DNA of 55,168 bases from Succinimonas amylolytica DSM 2873 (GTDB taxonomy: Bacteria; Pseudomonadota; Gammaproteobacteria; Enterobacterales; Succinivibrionaceae): positions 1,959,570 through 2,014,737 of the forward strand of contig NZ_KB899636.1 in assembly GCF_000378405.1 (NCBI RefSeq), read 5' to 3'. This document shows positions 1-10,200 of this stretch, piece by piece. Numbering within the stretch: the first letter of the stretch is position 1; each line of letters begins with the position of its first letter. The position numbers were made by a program, and so were the translations under genes. The notes beneath the pieces were generated by a model. It was given only the letters and a program-made list of their open reading frames with translations, ran no database searches and was not told the origin of the DNA.

Positions 1-69
1 TATGGTACGGATTCACCAGCACTTTTGTCAAGAATCCCTGAAGCCTTAAAAAGACGGTTTAAGACCTAA
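1..69 (+). other. Possible 3' end of a gene cut by the window start
   Basis: Frame 1 is open from the first base to a TAA at 67-69 and would give 22 residues with a basic end (KRRFKT). This may be the tail of a gene lying to the left. I recognise no family, and the stretch is too short to exclude chance. Confidence 0.15.
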
Positions 70-117
70 TACCAATATTTTAAGGGCAGTATTTTCCGGA
101 AATGCCGGCCTAATGGA

Positions 118-324
118 ATGGTTACTTCCAAAAAAAGCTGCTGCGGAACCTGGGAACTGGCCACGGGGTTCTGCGACTGGTGGCTCCGCTCTCCCGGAGG
201 CGCAGGAGGCTGGGAGGCGGGGGTTCTTAAGGACGGCAGCATATCATATTTCGGGTGCCCCGTTTCATCAGAGCTTGGGGTACGTCCGGCTTTATGGATC
301 AGGCTTATTGATATGCCGGAATAG
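118..324 (+). pseudogene. C-terminal fragment of a DUF6273 protein
   Basis: This 68-codon frame carries the end of a DUF6273 domain: a WWLRSPG motif about 20 residues in, then a short variable stretch, a glycine turn and the closing GVRPALWI motif. Family members are usually near 200 residues or more, so only the last third is present and no upstream domain continues in any frame. It is therefore most likely a gene remnant. An intact relative with the same WWLRSPG core lies at 42386-42982 on the other strand, so the fragment may derive from a lost paralogue. The role of the domain is not known to me. Confidence 0.55.
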
Positions 325-693
325 TGCCGGATCCGGAAAACCCTGATATTCAGGTTCCGCCCGCTTTTTTTGGGGAAATGAGAGATTCTTCAAGGTGTGT
401 CCGGGCTTCTGGTTCCCGGATGCAGGTCTGGTAAACGGGGCTGAGCTTCATTTCCCCGTTAGCAGGCTTTATATCATCCGCTGTTTCCTTTTCGGGGCGG
501 GCAATGCAAGATCCGGGAATACCGGACAACATTTTATTTCTCCAAAATTGCGGGGATGGAGTATTATTCTCCCCGCTGACAGCCCAGGCGTTCATAAGAG
601 AGCTTTATACTGGTTCTGCGGCTGTTTTTTTGGAAGAGTGGCGCCTTCTCCGGTGTTTTCGGGGGGCTTTCCGGAGTTCCCAGGGTATTTTCT
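325..693. other. Intergenic stretch before clcA
   Basis: Short overlapping frames on both strands show no domain. A 7-bp inverted repeat (GCGGGGA and TCCCCGC) sits near 549-575 without a T run. I see no convincing promoter, although one for clcA is expected here. Confidence 0.3.
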
Positions 694-2160
694 ATGGTAA
701 AAATCAACAGTAATTTTGCAGGTCTCAGACATGTTCTGAAAAGACTGCGCAACCGGGACATGATTTCCCTGAAGCTGACGCTGTGTGCTCTTGTTACCGG
801 AGTTGTTACCGGAGCAGTATGCTCGTTTTTCGAGACCATTCCCATGGCTCTTTCCGGTTATCGGCTGTCGTCTCTGGAACATCTGGCAGGGCGCCCGCTT
901 CTGGCTTGCCTCGCTGCCTTTGTAGTTAGTGCCTTTCTGGGCGGCTTTGCCATGTATCTTACTAAACGTTTTGCTCCCGAGGCCGGGGGATCCGGAATCC
1001 CTGAAATCGAGGGTGCGATGGCGGATCTGCGTCCGGTCAGGTTCTGGCGGGTACTACCGGTGAAGTTTTTCGGGGGCATATTTTCATTAAGCTCGGGCAT
1101 GATTCTGGGACGGGAGGGGCCGTCCATTCAGATCGGCGGCAATCTGGGAGCCATGGTTTCCCGGATTTTTCGGCTGACTCCTGAAGAGTTTCATGCGCTT
1201 CTGGCTGCCGGAGCCGCTTCGGGACTGGCCAGTGCCTTTAATGCCCCTCTGGCAGGGATTATCTTTGTAATGGAGGAGCTTAGAAGCCAGTTTCGCTATA
1301 CTGTAGCCTCGGTGCAGGCAGTGACCTTTTCGGTAATAGCCTCAACTATCACCCGGGATAACTTTTCGGGAGCTTTTCCGGTGTTTGAGCTTCCGGAATA
1401 TCATATGCCGGATCTCGGGGATCTGGTGTTTTTCGCACTGTTCGGCATGGTGATGGGCGGTGCCGGGGTGGTCTTTAACCGCAGTGTCGGACTTGTGCAG
1501 GATCTCTACCTTAAAATTAACGGAGACCGTCTGAAACGGCATATCGGCACCGGGCTTGTTCTGGGGGGGCTGTTCGGAATGCTGTCCCTGTACTTCCCCA
1601 TGCTGTCCGGTTCGGGAATGCAGCATATAACCGGCTGGATTACCGGTAATTTTTCCATAACGCTGCTGGTTCTGCTATTTCTGGGACGCTTTCTGGGGGT
1701 GCTGCTTTGCTTTTGTTCCGGAATTCCCGGGGGAATATTTGCGCCCTCCCTGTCTCTGGGAACACTGAGCGGAGCATTGGCGGGGGCGGTGCTGCTGCGA
1801 ACCGGGTGCATTAACTTTGACCCCGGGATTATGGCCATTGTCGGCATGGGGGCCTTTTTTGCAGCCTCGGTCCGGGCCCCGGTGACGGGAATCATTCTGG
1901 TGTGTGAAATGACCAATAACTTTGAATTTCTGCTGCCTATGATGGTGGCGGTATTTGCTGCAACACTGACAGCCGGGGGGCTCAGAGGGAAGCCGGTGTA
2001 TACCCAGATTCTGGAGCGCACCCTGAGACTTTCCGGAAACCGCAGCATGATGCGAAAATTTTCCCGCATGCGGGCGCACTACCGTAAAAACGGAAGCCGG
2101 ATGCCGGCCGGAGATCCCAAGCCGGCTATGGAAGCTGCAGTTCCGGAAAAACAGTCCTGA
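694..2160 (+). CDS. clcA: H+/Cl- exchange transporter ClcA
   Basis: An inner-membrane CLC antiporter that exchanges two chloride ions for one proton and in enterobacteria supports extreme acid resistance. The 488 residues match ClcA through most of their length. Visible motifs are GSGIPE near residue 99, the gating glutamate in GREGP (E141), the proton-pathway glutamate in the FVMEE stretch (E195, where E. coli has E203), the GIFAPSLSLG segment, and a GKPVY tyrosine near residue 435 that matches the central chloride-coordinating tyrosine. With both glutamates kept, it should be an exchanger and not a channel. A roughly 40-residue polar, basic tail follows the last helix. The start is uncertain because no strong ribosome site precedes 694. 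ATG at 760 (MISLKL) is an alternative. The gene faces tusE end to end. Confidence 0.93.
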   Translation: MVKINSNFAGLRHVLKRLRNRDMISLKLTLCALVTGVVTGAVCSFFETIPMALSGYRLSSLEHLAGRPLLACLAAFVVSAFLGGFAMYLTKRFAPEAGGSGIPEIEGAMADLRPVRFWRVLPVKFFGGIFSLSSGMILGREGPSIQIGGNLGAMVSRIFRLTPEEFHALLAAGAASGLASAFNAPLAGIIFVMEELRSQFRYTVASVQAVTFSVIASTITRDNFSGAFPVFELPEYHMPDLGDLVFFALFGMVMGGAGVVFNRSVGLVQDLYLKINGDRLKRHIGTGLVLGGLFGMLSLYFPMLSGSGMQHITGWITGNFSITLLVLLFLGRFLGVLLCFCSGIPGGIFAPSLSLGTLSGALAGAVLLRTGCINFDPGIMAIVGMGAFFAASVRAPVTGIILVCEMTNNFEFLLPMMVAVFAATLTAGGLRGKPVYTQILERTLRLSGNRSMMRKFSRMRAHYRKNGSRMPAGDPKPAMEAAVPEKQS

Positions 2161-2191
2161 GTTCCGGAGCTTCTGGGGACTTCTTCAGATT

Positions 2192-2521
2192 TTAAATACA
2201 CTTTACCGGACGCGGCAGCCCGGCGATTTTCGTGGCCAGAAGTGCGGGACCGTCGGGAAAAAGCCTGTAGAGATATCTGCTGGAGCCTTTTTCCGGGCCG
2301 AATTCCTTTGCCATGGCCTTTACCAGAAGTCTGATGGCAGGGGAGGTATTGAATTCCTCGTAAAATTTTCTGACAAACAGCACCACTTCCATTCTTTCCG
2401 GGGTAAGGGGAAGATTAAGGTCAGCGGCAATTTTCGCGGCGACCTCCGGATTCCAGTCCTGAAAATTTTTAAGATAGCCGTTTTCGTCTGTTTCAATGCA
2501 CTGTCCGTTTACGTTAAGCAA
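2192..2521 (-). CDS. tusE: Sulfurtransferase TusE (DsrC family)
   Basis: TusE is the last carrier of the Tus sulfur relay and hands sulfur to MnmA for 2-thiouridine at the wobble position of some tRNAs. The 109 residues have the usual family length and pattern, with [11 protein letters not shown] near the N terminus and the conserved C-terminal arm ending in the penultimate cysteine (C108) that carries the persulfide. DsrC proteins of sulfite reducers carry a second cysteine ten residues earlier. It is absent here, which favours TusE. The gene stands alone, 31 bases from the end of clcA, and no tusBCD is seen in the window. Confidence 0.9.
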   Translation of the reverse strand: MLNVNGQCIETDENGYLKNFQDWNPEVAAKIAADLNLPLTPERMEVVLFVRKFYEEFNTSPAIRLLVKAMAKEFGPEKGSSRYLYRLFPDGPALLATKIAGLPRPVKCI

Positions 2522-2854
2522 GATTATTCTCCCTGATGCAGCAAAATCATGGCGTAATGAGCCGGGAATACAGCTGTTTCCTGTTTTAGGCCGTTATGGT
2601 TCGTGGATACTGTAAGTCTCCGGAGATAATTTTCTGAAACTTTGTCAGTTTTTTCAACCGTTTCCGAGGGCTGGAATTTTTGGTGCCGGTCGGGATAAAA
2701 ACAGAATTATGCGTACTGATAAAAACGTAATCCGTACGGGAAAAAGGGAGCTAGCGGAAACACGGAAAGAAAATACGATATATGTGGAGAGAGGAGATAC
2801 TGCAAAAAAGAATGAAACAACGAAGAAAGAATACGTGCGGCAGAAGCCTGAAGA
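2522..2854. other. Intergenic stretch between tusE and tRNA-Ser
   Basis: No supported gene. It should carry the tusE promoter on the minus strand, but I could not pick one with confidence. Confidence 0.3.
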
Positions 2855-2942
2855 TGGCGGACAGGATGAGATTTGAACTCATGAACGCTTGCGCGTTGCC
2901 GGATTTCGAATCCGGTGCATTCAGCCGCTCTGCCACCTGTCC
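2855..2942 (-). tRNA. tRNA-Ser (anticodon CGA)
   Basis: On the minus strand the acceptor arms GGACAGG and CCTGTCC pair over seven bases, followed by a G discriminator and an encoded CCA. The anticodon stem CCGGA/TCCGG encloses the loop TTCGAAA, giving anticodon CGA, which reads UCG. A long variable arm, typical of class II serine tRNAs, follows, and a GTTCAAATC T-loop is present. It is the close relative of the second tRNA-Ser at 6830-6919. Confidence 0.95.
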
Positions 2943-2952
2943 ACGGTTCGCA

Positions 2953-2980
2953 ATTATATCTTTTTCCGTTCAGGATGCAA
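2953..2980 (-). promoter_or_regulatory. Promoter of tRNA-Ser(CGA)
   Basis: On the minus strand TTGCAT (2980-2975) and a perfect TATAAT (2958-2953) are 16 bases apart, and the -10 lies 10 bases before the mature tRNA 5' end. Confidence 0.7.
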
Positions 2981-3002
2981 GAGGAAACTGCATTTTTAGG
3001 TG

Positions 3003-3932
3003 ATTATCCTGTGAAAGCGTGCGGATTATGAGGAAATAGGCTGCCTCCAGGAATGCCGCGGGCAGTATTTCTGCTAATCCCGTGTCAGAAACGGCTCCCG
3101 GACTACACCGGCATTTGTTCAGCAGATCTCTCTAGCTGTCAGCGGTGCCTTGATGAAACACCCTTTGTAACGGGAATTTTCGGAGAAAGAAGCTTCCGCT
3201 TTACCGGAATGACGCTGGAAGAGTATTTCTGAGTATATGTCATAAGTGGTTATTTTTTAAACATTTGTATATAAAATAAGATGTAAATTACAAAAAATAT
3301 TGATTTTTGAGGATAAGTACTGGTAGAATCCAGGTGTTCGTTCATAATGAACGATTATTCGAAAGCTTTAGAAGTGGTTATATACGTTATTATCAGGTTC
3401 GAAAGATAAAGATTATGAAAATAATTGCGTTCGTTTTATATTCCTTTATTTTTGCAGGTACCTCATATTCCGGTGCCCGGTTCACGTTATCAGAGAAATT
3501 CTCTCTGAAATCTCCCTCTGCCTTCCGACAGTATTTTTATTAGGGATTGGCAACTCTTTCTTAAGGTGTTATTTCTTTAGAAGATATTTTTGACAGTTTT
3601 TGAAGATTTTAAATAATTGTTTGGAAAAATATCTGATGAAGTAGCTCTGGATTCAATAGTTTTTAATGATCAGTCTGGATTTTTATTTGAAATTCTGAAG
3701 TTCGGGTTTTGTCATTGAAAATGACAGGTTTGATAATCAGAATAATGATAATTATTATTTAAATTTTTCGGATTTTATAGTGGGCGTCTGTATCTATCTA
3801 TCTTGCAGGTGATTATCAGGTATTTATGCAGACGGTATGCTGCATGAGGTGCAAAGTTATTTCAGACAGGTAACAGGTGATCGCTGGGATGCTGCTTATC
3901 AGCAATTATCGCGTAAATGATTAAAGAAATAT
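3003..3932. other. AT-rich stretch with probable gene relics
   Basis: No complete gene can be supported. Two short frames read like broken coding sequence. One at about 3131-3232 has a CxxC and ends in a TLEEYF tail. The other, at about 3813-3920, ends 12 bases before the next gene. Base composition drops sharply compared with both sides. A 78-codon frame at 3307-3543 has no recognisable domain and no good ribosome site, so I do not call it. Confidence 0.3.
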
Positions 3933-4994
3933 ATGGATTCTTTATATGAACAGGCTTTGGAATTAAACGTTAAAAAGCTCATGGAACTTGAAGAAGAATA
4001 TTACAGGAAACACTCTTCAGACAAGGAGCCCTTTAAAGAGGTGGTTCCGCGAATTTTTCGGATGGAGGACAGCTATTTCAAGTTTGTGATCAAAGGAGAG
4101 AAAGTGCTTAAAAGTGTTAGCTATGAGCTGGTGAAACTGTTTTTTAATTGTGCTGACTGTTTTGAAATTTTTCATGAAGGTGGAAATGAAATTTCTGTTG
4201 AGAAAGGTAAAAGAAGATACAGTATGGATATGTTTTCTCAGTCTGACAATATTGATATCGACATTGAGATGCAGACTTTCTCCTACAGAATTGAACGCTT
4301 CTTTATTTACTGGGCAGCCGGTGTTGCCACCAGGGATAACGGTATTCCCACTGATAAACTGAGAATGAAGCAGCGGCTTCTGGTGATCATTTCCAATGCC
4401 GGACAGCCTCTTGATGTAACTGCCAGTACCGAAAAATGGTATTTTGGAACGGGCAGTTTTCCATTTGATACTGACAATGGAAAAATAATTGGTAAATTGA
4501 TCCCTACAGGATTAAATACTTTGGTGATAGATTTGGAAAAATTCAAAAAGCAAGTAAAGAAACCAAGGTTATTGCTTGATTATTATCTGTCATTTTTGCT
4601 CACTAGCACATATCAGGAGATGCGAGATTTATGTAATGCGGATGAAGATGGTATAATGAGAGAAATAATATTACGTGATATGGAATTTCTTTCGCGTGAT
4701 GATACCTGGAGAGGTTATATGGAATATCACAACAAATTTTTTGAATCTCTTGCGGAAAAGTATGCGAATGAGTACCGGGAAAAAATTGAGGCTGAGTTGG
4801 AGGCTCGGATTCGGGCTGAGCAGGAGGCCCGGATTCAGGCTTTAAAATTGGTTTATGATGAAGAAATCAGAACAAGGGACGAAGAAATTAGAAAACTCAG
4901 AATCAGTGAAAGTGAATACAGAGCCAGGGCAGAAAGAACAGAAAGAGCAGAAGCCAGAGTTTTGGAGTTTACAAAAGGAACTCAGAAATCTTAG
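3933..4994 (+). CDS. Rpn-like PD-(D/E)XK nuclease/transposase family protein
   Basis: A 353-residue protein resembling the Rpn / PD-(D/E)XK transposase-like family, whose known members are DNA endonucleases that promote recA-independent recombination. The nuclease signature is the acidic cluster with D99, then D108, and E112-M-Q114, the E-x-Q form usual in Rpn proteins, followed by an arginine-rich helix (YRIERFF). The last 90 residues are a highly charged coiled coil built from repeated EAR, RAE and EEI units, common in this family. The gene is much more AT-rich than its neighbours and follows a stretch of gene debris, which suggests transfer. The family match rests on a few motifs, so function is likely but not certain. 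Confidence 0.6.
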   Translation: MDSLYEQALELNVKKLMELEEEYYRKHSSDKEPFKEVVPRIFRMEDSYFKFVIKGEKVLKSVSYELVKLFFNCADCFEIFHEGGNEISVEKGKRRYSMDMFSQSDNIDIDIEMQTFSYRIERFFIYWAAGVATRDNGIPTDKLRMKQRLLVIISNAGQPLDVTASTEKWYFGTGSFPFDTDNGKIIGKLIPTGLNTLVIDLEKFKKQVKKPRLLLDYYLSFLLTSTYQEMRDLCNADEDGIMREIILRDMEFLSRDDTWRGYMEYHNKFFESLAEKYANEYREKIEAELEARIRAEQEARIQALKLVYDEEIRTRDEEIRKLRISESEYRARAERTERAEARVLEFTKGTQKS

Positions 4995-5188
4995 AGATGG
5001 TATCAGGTAACGATCTGCTGTGATTTTTATCTATTTAAAATGATTCTCATCGGGAAGTGTTTGCGAAATCATGTCGCATGATGGTACCTTCAGTCATATT
5101 TTTCCGATTGTATTTGCAGGAATATCCGGTTCTAATATAATGGCTCCGAGGAAAATGTTAGCGGTTATTTGTGCCGGGAGGAGGTTCG

Positions 5189-5689
5189 ATGTTGAAAGGT
5201 TTTCTGGCCGTTTTTGCGGTACTGGCAGTTCTTGCCATCCCCCCAAGCAGCCTGGCCGCCGGGACTTTCTCTGAACAGTACCAAAAAGCATCTCTGCCCC
5301 AGGGCTGGAGTATCGGTCATCACTTTTTCAGTGAAATGCGGAAGCATAATGCCGCCATGTACACCAATGCCGCTCTGGAGGTTTCGGTGGGATATACCGA
5401 GCTGTATTCTCTGGAGTACGGGGCTGTAGAAAATGCAGTGAATGAAGCGATAGGTCTCTATACCTGCAAAAAAGGAAAAAAGGCCTGGACGGCCGAGGTG
5501 CTGTCCTGTGCCAATAATTTCACGCTCTATTTTTTTGAAAGAAACGGCCGGGTGGTGATGCTCACCAGTGATTTCTCAAATCCGCAGCAGGAGAAAGAGG
5601 TAAAGAACTTTATCGGTGCCATGTATTTCAGTGAGGCCGGCGGCAGCGGCGGAGCTTCAGGAAGCGGCAGCAAAAAGTCCTCCCGCTGA
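5189..5689 (+). CDS. Small secreted protein of unknown function
   Basis: I do not recognise a family. The product of 166 residues begins with a clear Sec signal peptide: a lysine, a run of about 18 hydrophobic residues and an SLAAG cleavage region. A mature domain of about 125 residues follows with two cysteines (in YTCKKGKK and LSCANN), then a glycine/serine-rich tail with basic end. The start at 5189 is preferred to GTG at 5171 because a strong ribosome site, GGGAGGAGG at 5176-5184, sits 4 bases upstream and would be inside the longer version. It stands alone, convergent with cmk. Confidence 0.6.
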   Translation: MLKGFLAVFAVLAVLAIPPSSLAAGTFSEQYQKASLPQGWSIGHHFFSEMRKHNAAMYTNAALEVSVGYTELYSLEYGAVENAVNEAIGLYTCKKGKKAWTAEVLSCANNFTLYFFERNGRVVMLTSDFSNPQQEKEVKNFIGAMYFSEAGGSGGASGSGSKKSSR

Positions 5690-5702
5690 TCAGAGCGGAG
5701 GA
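5678..5702. terminator. Hairpin between the secreted-protein gene and cmk
   Basis: TCCTCCCGCT and AGCGGAGGA pair over nine bases with one bulged C, spanning the stop codon at 5687-5689. There is no T run on either strand, so it may be a weak or Rho-dependent end signal. Confidence 0.35.
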
Positions 5703-5779
5703 CATTTCAGAGACCGGAGCACCGTTATTTCATCATCTTTCTGGCTGACAGACGACAGGAGGGGCCCCGGAGTCGGATA

Positions 5780-6463
5780 TCAATGCTGCGGGAGTTTTTT
5801 TTCAGCAAAGGCCAGTGCGGTGTTTACCACTTCTTCGATGGAAAGGGTGGTGGAATCAAGAATCAGAGCATCCGGAGCTGGTTTCAGAGGTGCGGTCGCC
5901 CGGTTTCTGTCCCGAAAATCGCGATCCTTTATTTCAGCCAGAATCTTCTCATAGTCGGCGGTTTTCCCCTGTGCTTCCAGCTGCTTCGCTCTTCTTCTGG
6001 CCCGCTCCTCGGAGCTGGCATCCAGGAAGATTTTTACCGGAGCGTCAGGGAATACCACGGTTCCCATGTCTCTGCCGTCGGCAATCAGTCCGGGCAGGGT
6101 TCTGAATGCTTTCTGCCGGTCCAGAAGGGCGGACCGGACTCCGGGCAGTGCTGCGATCCGTGAGGCGGCACCGCCGGTTTCCTCGTTTCTGATGGCCCGG
6201 GACACATCCTCGCCGTCCAGCATGACGGCAACGCCGGTATCGCGGGGTTCGAAGGAGAGGCTGAGACTGGCCGCCAGTTTTACCAGGGCTGGCTCATCGG
6301 AAAGACTGACGCTGTTTTTCAGAGCGGCGTAGGCCAGTACCCGGTAAATGGCTCCGGAATCCAGAATGGCAAAGCCGTACTTTCTGCTGAGGCGGAGACA
6401 GAGCTCCCCCTTGCCGGCTCCGCCGGGGCCGTCCACTGTGATAACGGGAATTACTGCACTCAT
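5780..6463 (-). CDS. cmk: Cytidylate kinase
   Basis: Cmk phosphorylates CMP and dCMP with ATP in pyrimidine nucleotide supply. The 227-residue product has the P-loop GPGGAGKG near residue 12, the LDSGAIYR segment, the [11 protein letters not shown] motif and the RRRAKQL lid helix, all typical of bacterial Cmk at its normal length. The frame is open a further 50 codons upstream to 6613, but that part looks unlike any Cmk N terminus. The ATG at 6463 is preceded by AAGGA at a good distance, so I take it as the start. In E. coli cmk is followed by rpsA. Here the next gene downstream is unrelated and convergent. Confidence 0.92.
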   Translation of the reverse strand: MSAVIPVITVDGPGGAGKGELCLRLSRKYGFAILDSGAIYRVLAYAALKNSVSLSDEPALVKLAASLSLSFEPRDTGVAVMLDGEDVSRAIRNEETGGAASRIAALPGVRSALLDRQKAFRTLPGLIADGRDMGTVVFPDAPVKIFLDASSEERARRRAKQLEAQGKTADYEKILAEIKDRDFRDRNRATAPLKPAPDALILDSTTLSIEEVVNTALAFAEKKLPQH

Positions 6464-6786
6464 ATCTGAATAATCCTTAAAATGAAAAGCTGATTTAAAG
6501 GACTCTATTATACGAAAGCCGGCAGGAATCGGCAAAAATGCCCCGTTCGTTTTGAAGCGAAGGCGGAATTCTCCCCGGGCATTTTCCGGAAAGCGGATTT
6601 TCGGGGGCAGCAATTTTCCGGTGCTGCTGTTTCATAAAAACTCGAAAACAGCAGGTCAATTCACCTCGCAGGGCACCGTAGGATCTTCAGAGCAGTCAGA
6701 AATTCCGTAAAAAGCTCCGATTATGGTTAAAAAACAGCCGGTTTTTCCTGTTTTTTACAAAAAATTTAAAAAAATTGCCGATTTTG
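6464..6786. other. Intergenic stretch between cmk and tRNA-Ser
   Basis: No gene is supported. The part next to cmk should hold its promoter. The part next to the tRNA is A/T-rich and acts as upstream sequence for the tRNA promoter. Confidence 0.3.
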
Positions 6787-6814
6787 TTTACAAAGGAAAA
6801 TTTTTCATTATAAT
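6787..6814 (+). promoter_or_regulatory. Promoter of tRNA-Ser(TGA)
   Basis: TTTACA (6787-6792) and a perfect TATAAT (6809-6814) are 16 bases apart. A GC-rich discriminator follows, as expected for a stable-RNA promoter under stringent control, and the A/T-rich stretch just upstream could act as an UP element. Confidence 0.75.
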
Positions 6815-6829
6815 AGCACCCGTTGACGC

Positions 6830-6919
6830 GGACAGATGGCAGAGCGGTTGAATGCACCGGTCTTGAAAACCGGCGACGGTTCGCACCGTCCCTGAGTTCG
6901 AATCTCAGTCTGTCCGCCA
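6830..6919 (+). tRNA. tRNA-Ser (anticodon TGA)
   Basis: Seven-base acceptor stem GGACAGA/TCTGTCC, G discriminator and encoded CCA at 6917-6919. The anticodon stem CCGGT/ACCGG encloses CTTGAAA, giving TGA, which reads UCA and other UCN codons. A long variable arm and a GTTCGAATC T-loop complete a class II serine tRNA. Confidence 0.96.
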
Positions 6920-7261
6920 CTGATGAAGTTTCCTTCCTGGTATCATCTTTTTAGTTCTGTCTTTTCCTTTCACCACTTCTCTTCCTAATTCTTTATTTCC
7001 TGTAACGCTGTTTTTGTGATCTCTGTCCGGAGTTTTTTGTAATATCGCGAGTGATAAGGCATTTTTTTGGTGTCTTTTTAAGCAAAATTGCAAAGGTACA
7101 GATTGTTTATTAACTATACGTATTTGGCAGACGCGTGATTCGGTTCTCCGGTATTACGGCAGTTCTGAAGGTTATCCTGTTTTCGAAAACGTATTTTGTG
7201 TGATTCTGTCCGCAGTTTTCCGGCTACCGGAACTTTCAGCGGCAGAATTAGGGAATAGAAG
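6920..7261. other. Intergenic stretch before the RavA-like gene
   Basis: No gene is supported; the minus-strand frame here overlaps the tRNA. Several T-rich runs (around 6949-6966) could end the tRNA transcript, though no clean hairpin is seen. The ribosome site for the next gene is AGGGA, about 9 bases before 7262. Confidence 0.3.
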
Positions 7262-10200
7262 ATGCAGTCCAAAGAAGATCAAGCTTTAAACTCCCCGGTT
7301 GTTAAAGATCAGGCAGATTCACTGAATACTCCGGATTCCGGGCGGCAGACTAATGATGTCCGTCTGGCCGAACGGATTCGTTATATCATGGACTGCATTG
7401 CCGAAAATCTCGTTGATCGTGATTATGTGGTCAGACTGGCAGTGCTGGCAGTACTGGCCGGACAGAATATTTTTCTGTACGGTCCTCCCGGTACCGCAAA
7501 GAGCATGCTGTCCCGGAGACTGGCCTCAATTGTCCGCGGCGGAAAGTATTTTGAACACCTTATGCACCGGTTCTGTACGCCGGAGGAGATTTTCGGACCG
7601 GTGTCGCTTTCGGAGCTTAAAAAGGATAATTACGAGAGAAAAACTGCCGGCTACCTTCCGGATGCCGATTTTGCGTTTCTGGACGAAATCTGGAAATCGA
7701 GCCCCGCGGTTCTCAATACTCTTCTTACAATCATAAATGAGCGCTCCTTTCATAATGGCAGCCGCGTCGAGAAGGTACCGCTCCGTTCTCTGGCCGTAGC
7801 CTCCAATGAGATCCCGGATGCCGAGTCCGGAATGGAGGCCCTCTATGATCGCTTTCCGGTCAGGATTCCGGTTTTTCCGGTAAAGGGAGAGGGGGCTTTC
7901 CGGCGTCTTATCACAAATTCTGCAGAGTCTTCCCTTGAGGATTTTGAGAAAAAATTTCAGGGAATTTCCCCGGAGGAATATCAGGCATGGCTGCGGGAAA
8001 TCCGCCAGATGCCGCTTTCTGAACATACTGTTGCGGCGCTTTCTCTTATCCGGGAGGAAATGCTCAGAGTTTCCGGAACCCCGCTTTCCGTAAAGGATCA
8101 TGATTTCCGGGAGGGGGGCGACCCCGGAGTTTCCCGGAATGCAGAACCGCGTTTTTCCTACGTTTCCGACCGGAGGTGGATACAGGTGGCGGATTTGCTC
8201 CGGGCAGCCGCATTCTTTAATGGTCATGAGCGGGTGCTTCTGAGCGAGCTTCCCCTGGCGGTCACCGCTCTCTGGAATGCTCCGGCGGAGATTTCTGCCT
8301 TTCGCGATCTGGTGTATAACAGTATCAGAACCGTGCTTTCGCGCATGATCCGGGATGGCAGCACCGGACGTTTCCTAGATACGGGCAGGGAGATTGGCGA
8401 GCTTATAAAGCGCTATTCGGATCCCGACTCCTTCAAAAACTCCGGGGTTCAGGTGAAACTTACTCCGGAAAGGGAGGTCTGGTTCCGCTTCCTTAATGAT
8501 ACCGGCCTTTGCTATCGGGCTCTTGACAGAATGTGGAACAATGATGCTGTCATGGAGGAATTTTCTCTCAGCAGCATCTGGGCCCCGGGTGTTAGAAAGG
8601 AAGTCCGGAATCCCCGGGAAAACAGCAGAGCCGGTTTTGTTCCCGTGGTGGGGGATATTATTCGCATTGTGGTTACCCGGGATCTCAACGGCTATCTGGG
8701 CAATATTGATCTTCCCGGACTGGAGTGCTTTGGCTTTTCGGTGCCGGGGATGCTGGGCAGCAACGGCGCACTGACCGACGATAACCATTTTACCTGCAAG
8801 GCCGGACTTCTGCCGAAGCTTATGCAGATTTACCTTAAGAGCTGTCTGGATCCGGAGGTGGAGCTATATGCCCGTATCAGCGGTCTTCCCCAGCATCCGA
8901 CTCTGGACGGAAAGCTGCAGGTGACTGTCAGGATTAATTTTGAGGGGATTTTTGCGGAAAGATATCTCCGGGAGGATATCCCGTTCTGTGATACTGACAA
9001 GATGACGGAAATTAAACCGGTTTCCGTGGGTGTTGACGGCAGATCAGTCTACGGGGATTTTCTTTTCGAACCCGGATTCCGGCTTTATTCTGCGCAGATG
9101 GAGAACAATGACAGCGTCATTGTGTCCATTGAGGACAAGACACCGCTTCCGGCCCGCGGCGAAGTGTGCGAATACTGGAACCGCTTTATGGGGAGCAGGT
9201 ATGAGCTCTGCGAGGTTAATTCCTACCGCAAGTGGTTTCATAACCGGGTACAGGAGCTCCGGCTTGCGGAATGCCGGGAGATTTCCTGCCGGATTATGCC
9301 CGACGGACGAGGAAACTACATTCTGGTTCACAAGGGGCTTTGCTGTATTTCCGACGAGCTTTCCCGGATTCAGAATCATGACGAGCTGAGCGCCATGATG
9401 TCATCGGTGGTCGCCATGCGGCTTCAGGGCATTGACGAGAAGCGCTGTCTTCTGATGGTTTCCTCGCTGAACGGAGCGGATCTTACCGGTATCTGGATGA
9501 ACTATGAGGGGATTGTTTCCATGCACCCCTGCGATATCCGGGATGAGAATTTTGAGGTGTCCGGAACGGCCGAGTCGGCGAAACTGGAAAACGGGGACTG
9601 CCGTATTGCAATAAAGACTGATGAGGGATTGCTGGAAGCAGTTCTTATTGATAAAACCTATAAGGTTCTTTCGGACTTTAGCGGCGATCTGGGAAGACTG
9701 TCCGAAAAAATGTCTCTGAACCGGGATCTGGTGGCCATGGTTACCCGGGATCTGGAAAACCGCGAGGAGCTGGTTAACAGCAGCATCTTCCTGTCCAATA
9801 CCGACAAATACGAATTTACCAGGCTTCTTAAGGAGATCTACGAGCCCTACTTTAACGAATGCTCGGTTTCCTCCACCTATGAGATCCAGCTTACGGAGCT
9901 TTTAAGCCGTTATGAGAAAATCACTATTCCGAAAATCGATATGAGTCTCCGGGAGCAGGTCCGGAAGGAAGCGGAGCGTATCGAGGCGGAAAAGAGAGCC
10001 CTGCAGGAGCAGATTGCCCGTGAGGAGGAGGAGCGCCAGAAGCGTGCCCGGGAAGAATCGGCCCGTAATGCGCCTGCTCCTGAAGCGTCGGCCTCCTTAG
10101 CCAGGAATCCGGACGCTACTTTGGGTTCCGGCGCAGCCACCGGGATTTCTAAGGAACCGGAGAAGACACCTGCGGAAGTACGGCGTGAAGAAATCCTGGA

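Noticed and set aside
6464-6613. 50-codon upstream extension of cmk
   Set aside because: Unlike Cmk N termini, and ATG 6463 has a good ribosome site.
6696-6920. 74-codon minus-strand frame
   Set aside because: Runs across tRNA-Ser(TGA) and its promoter.
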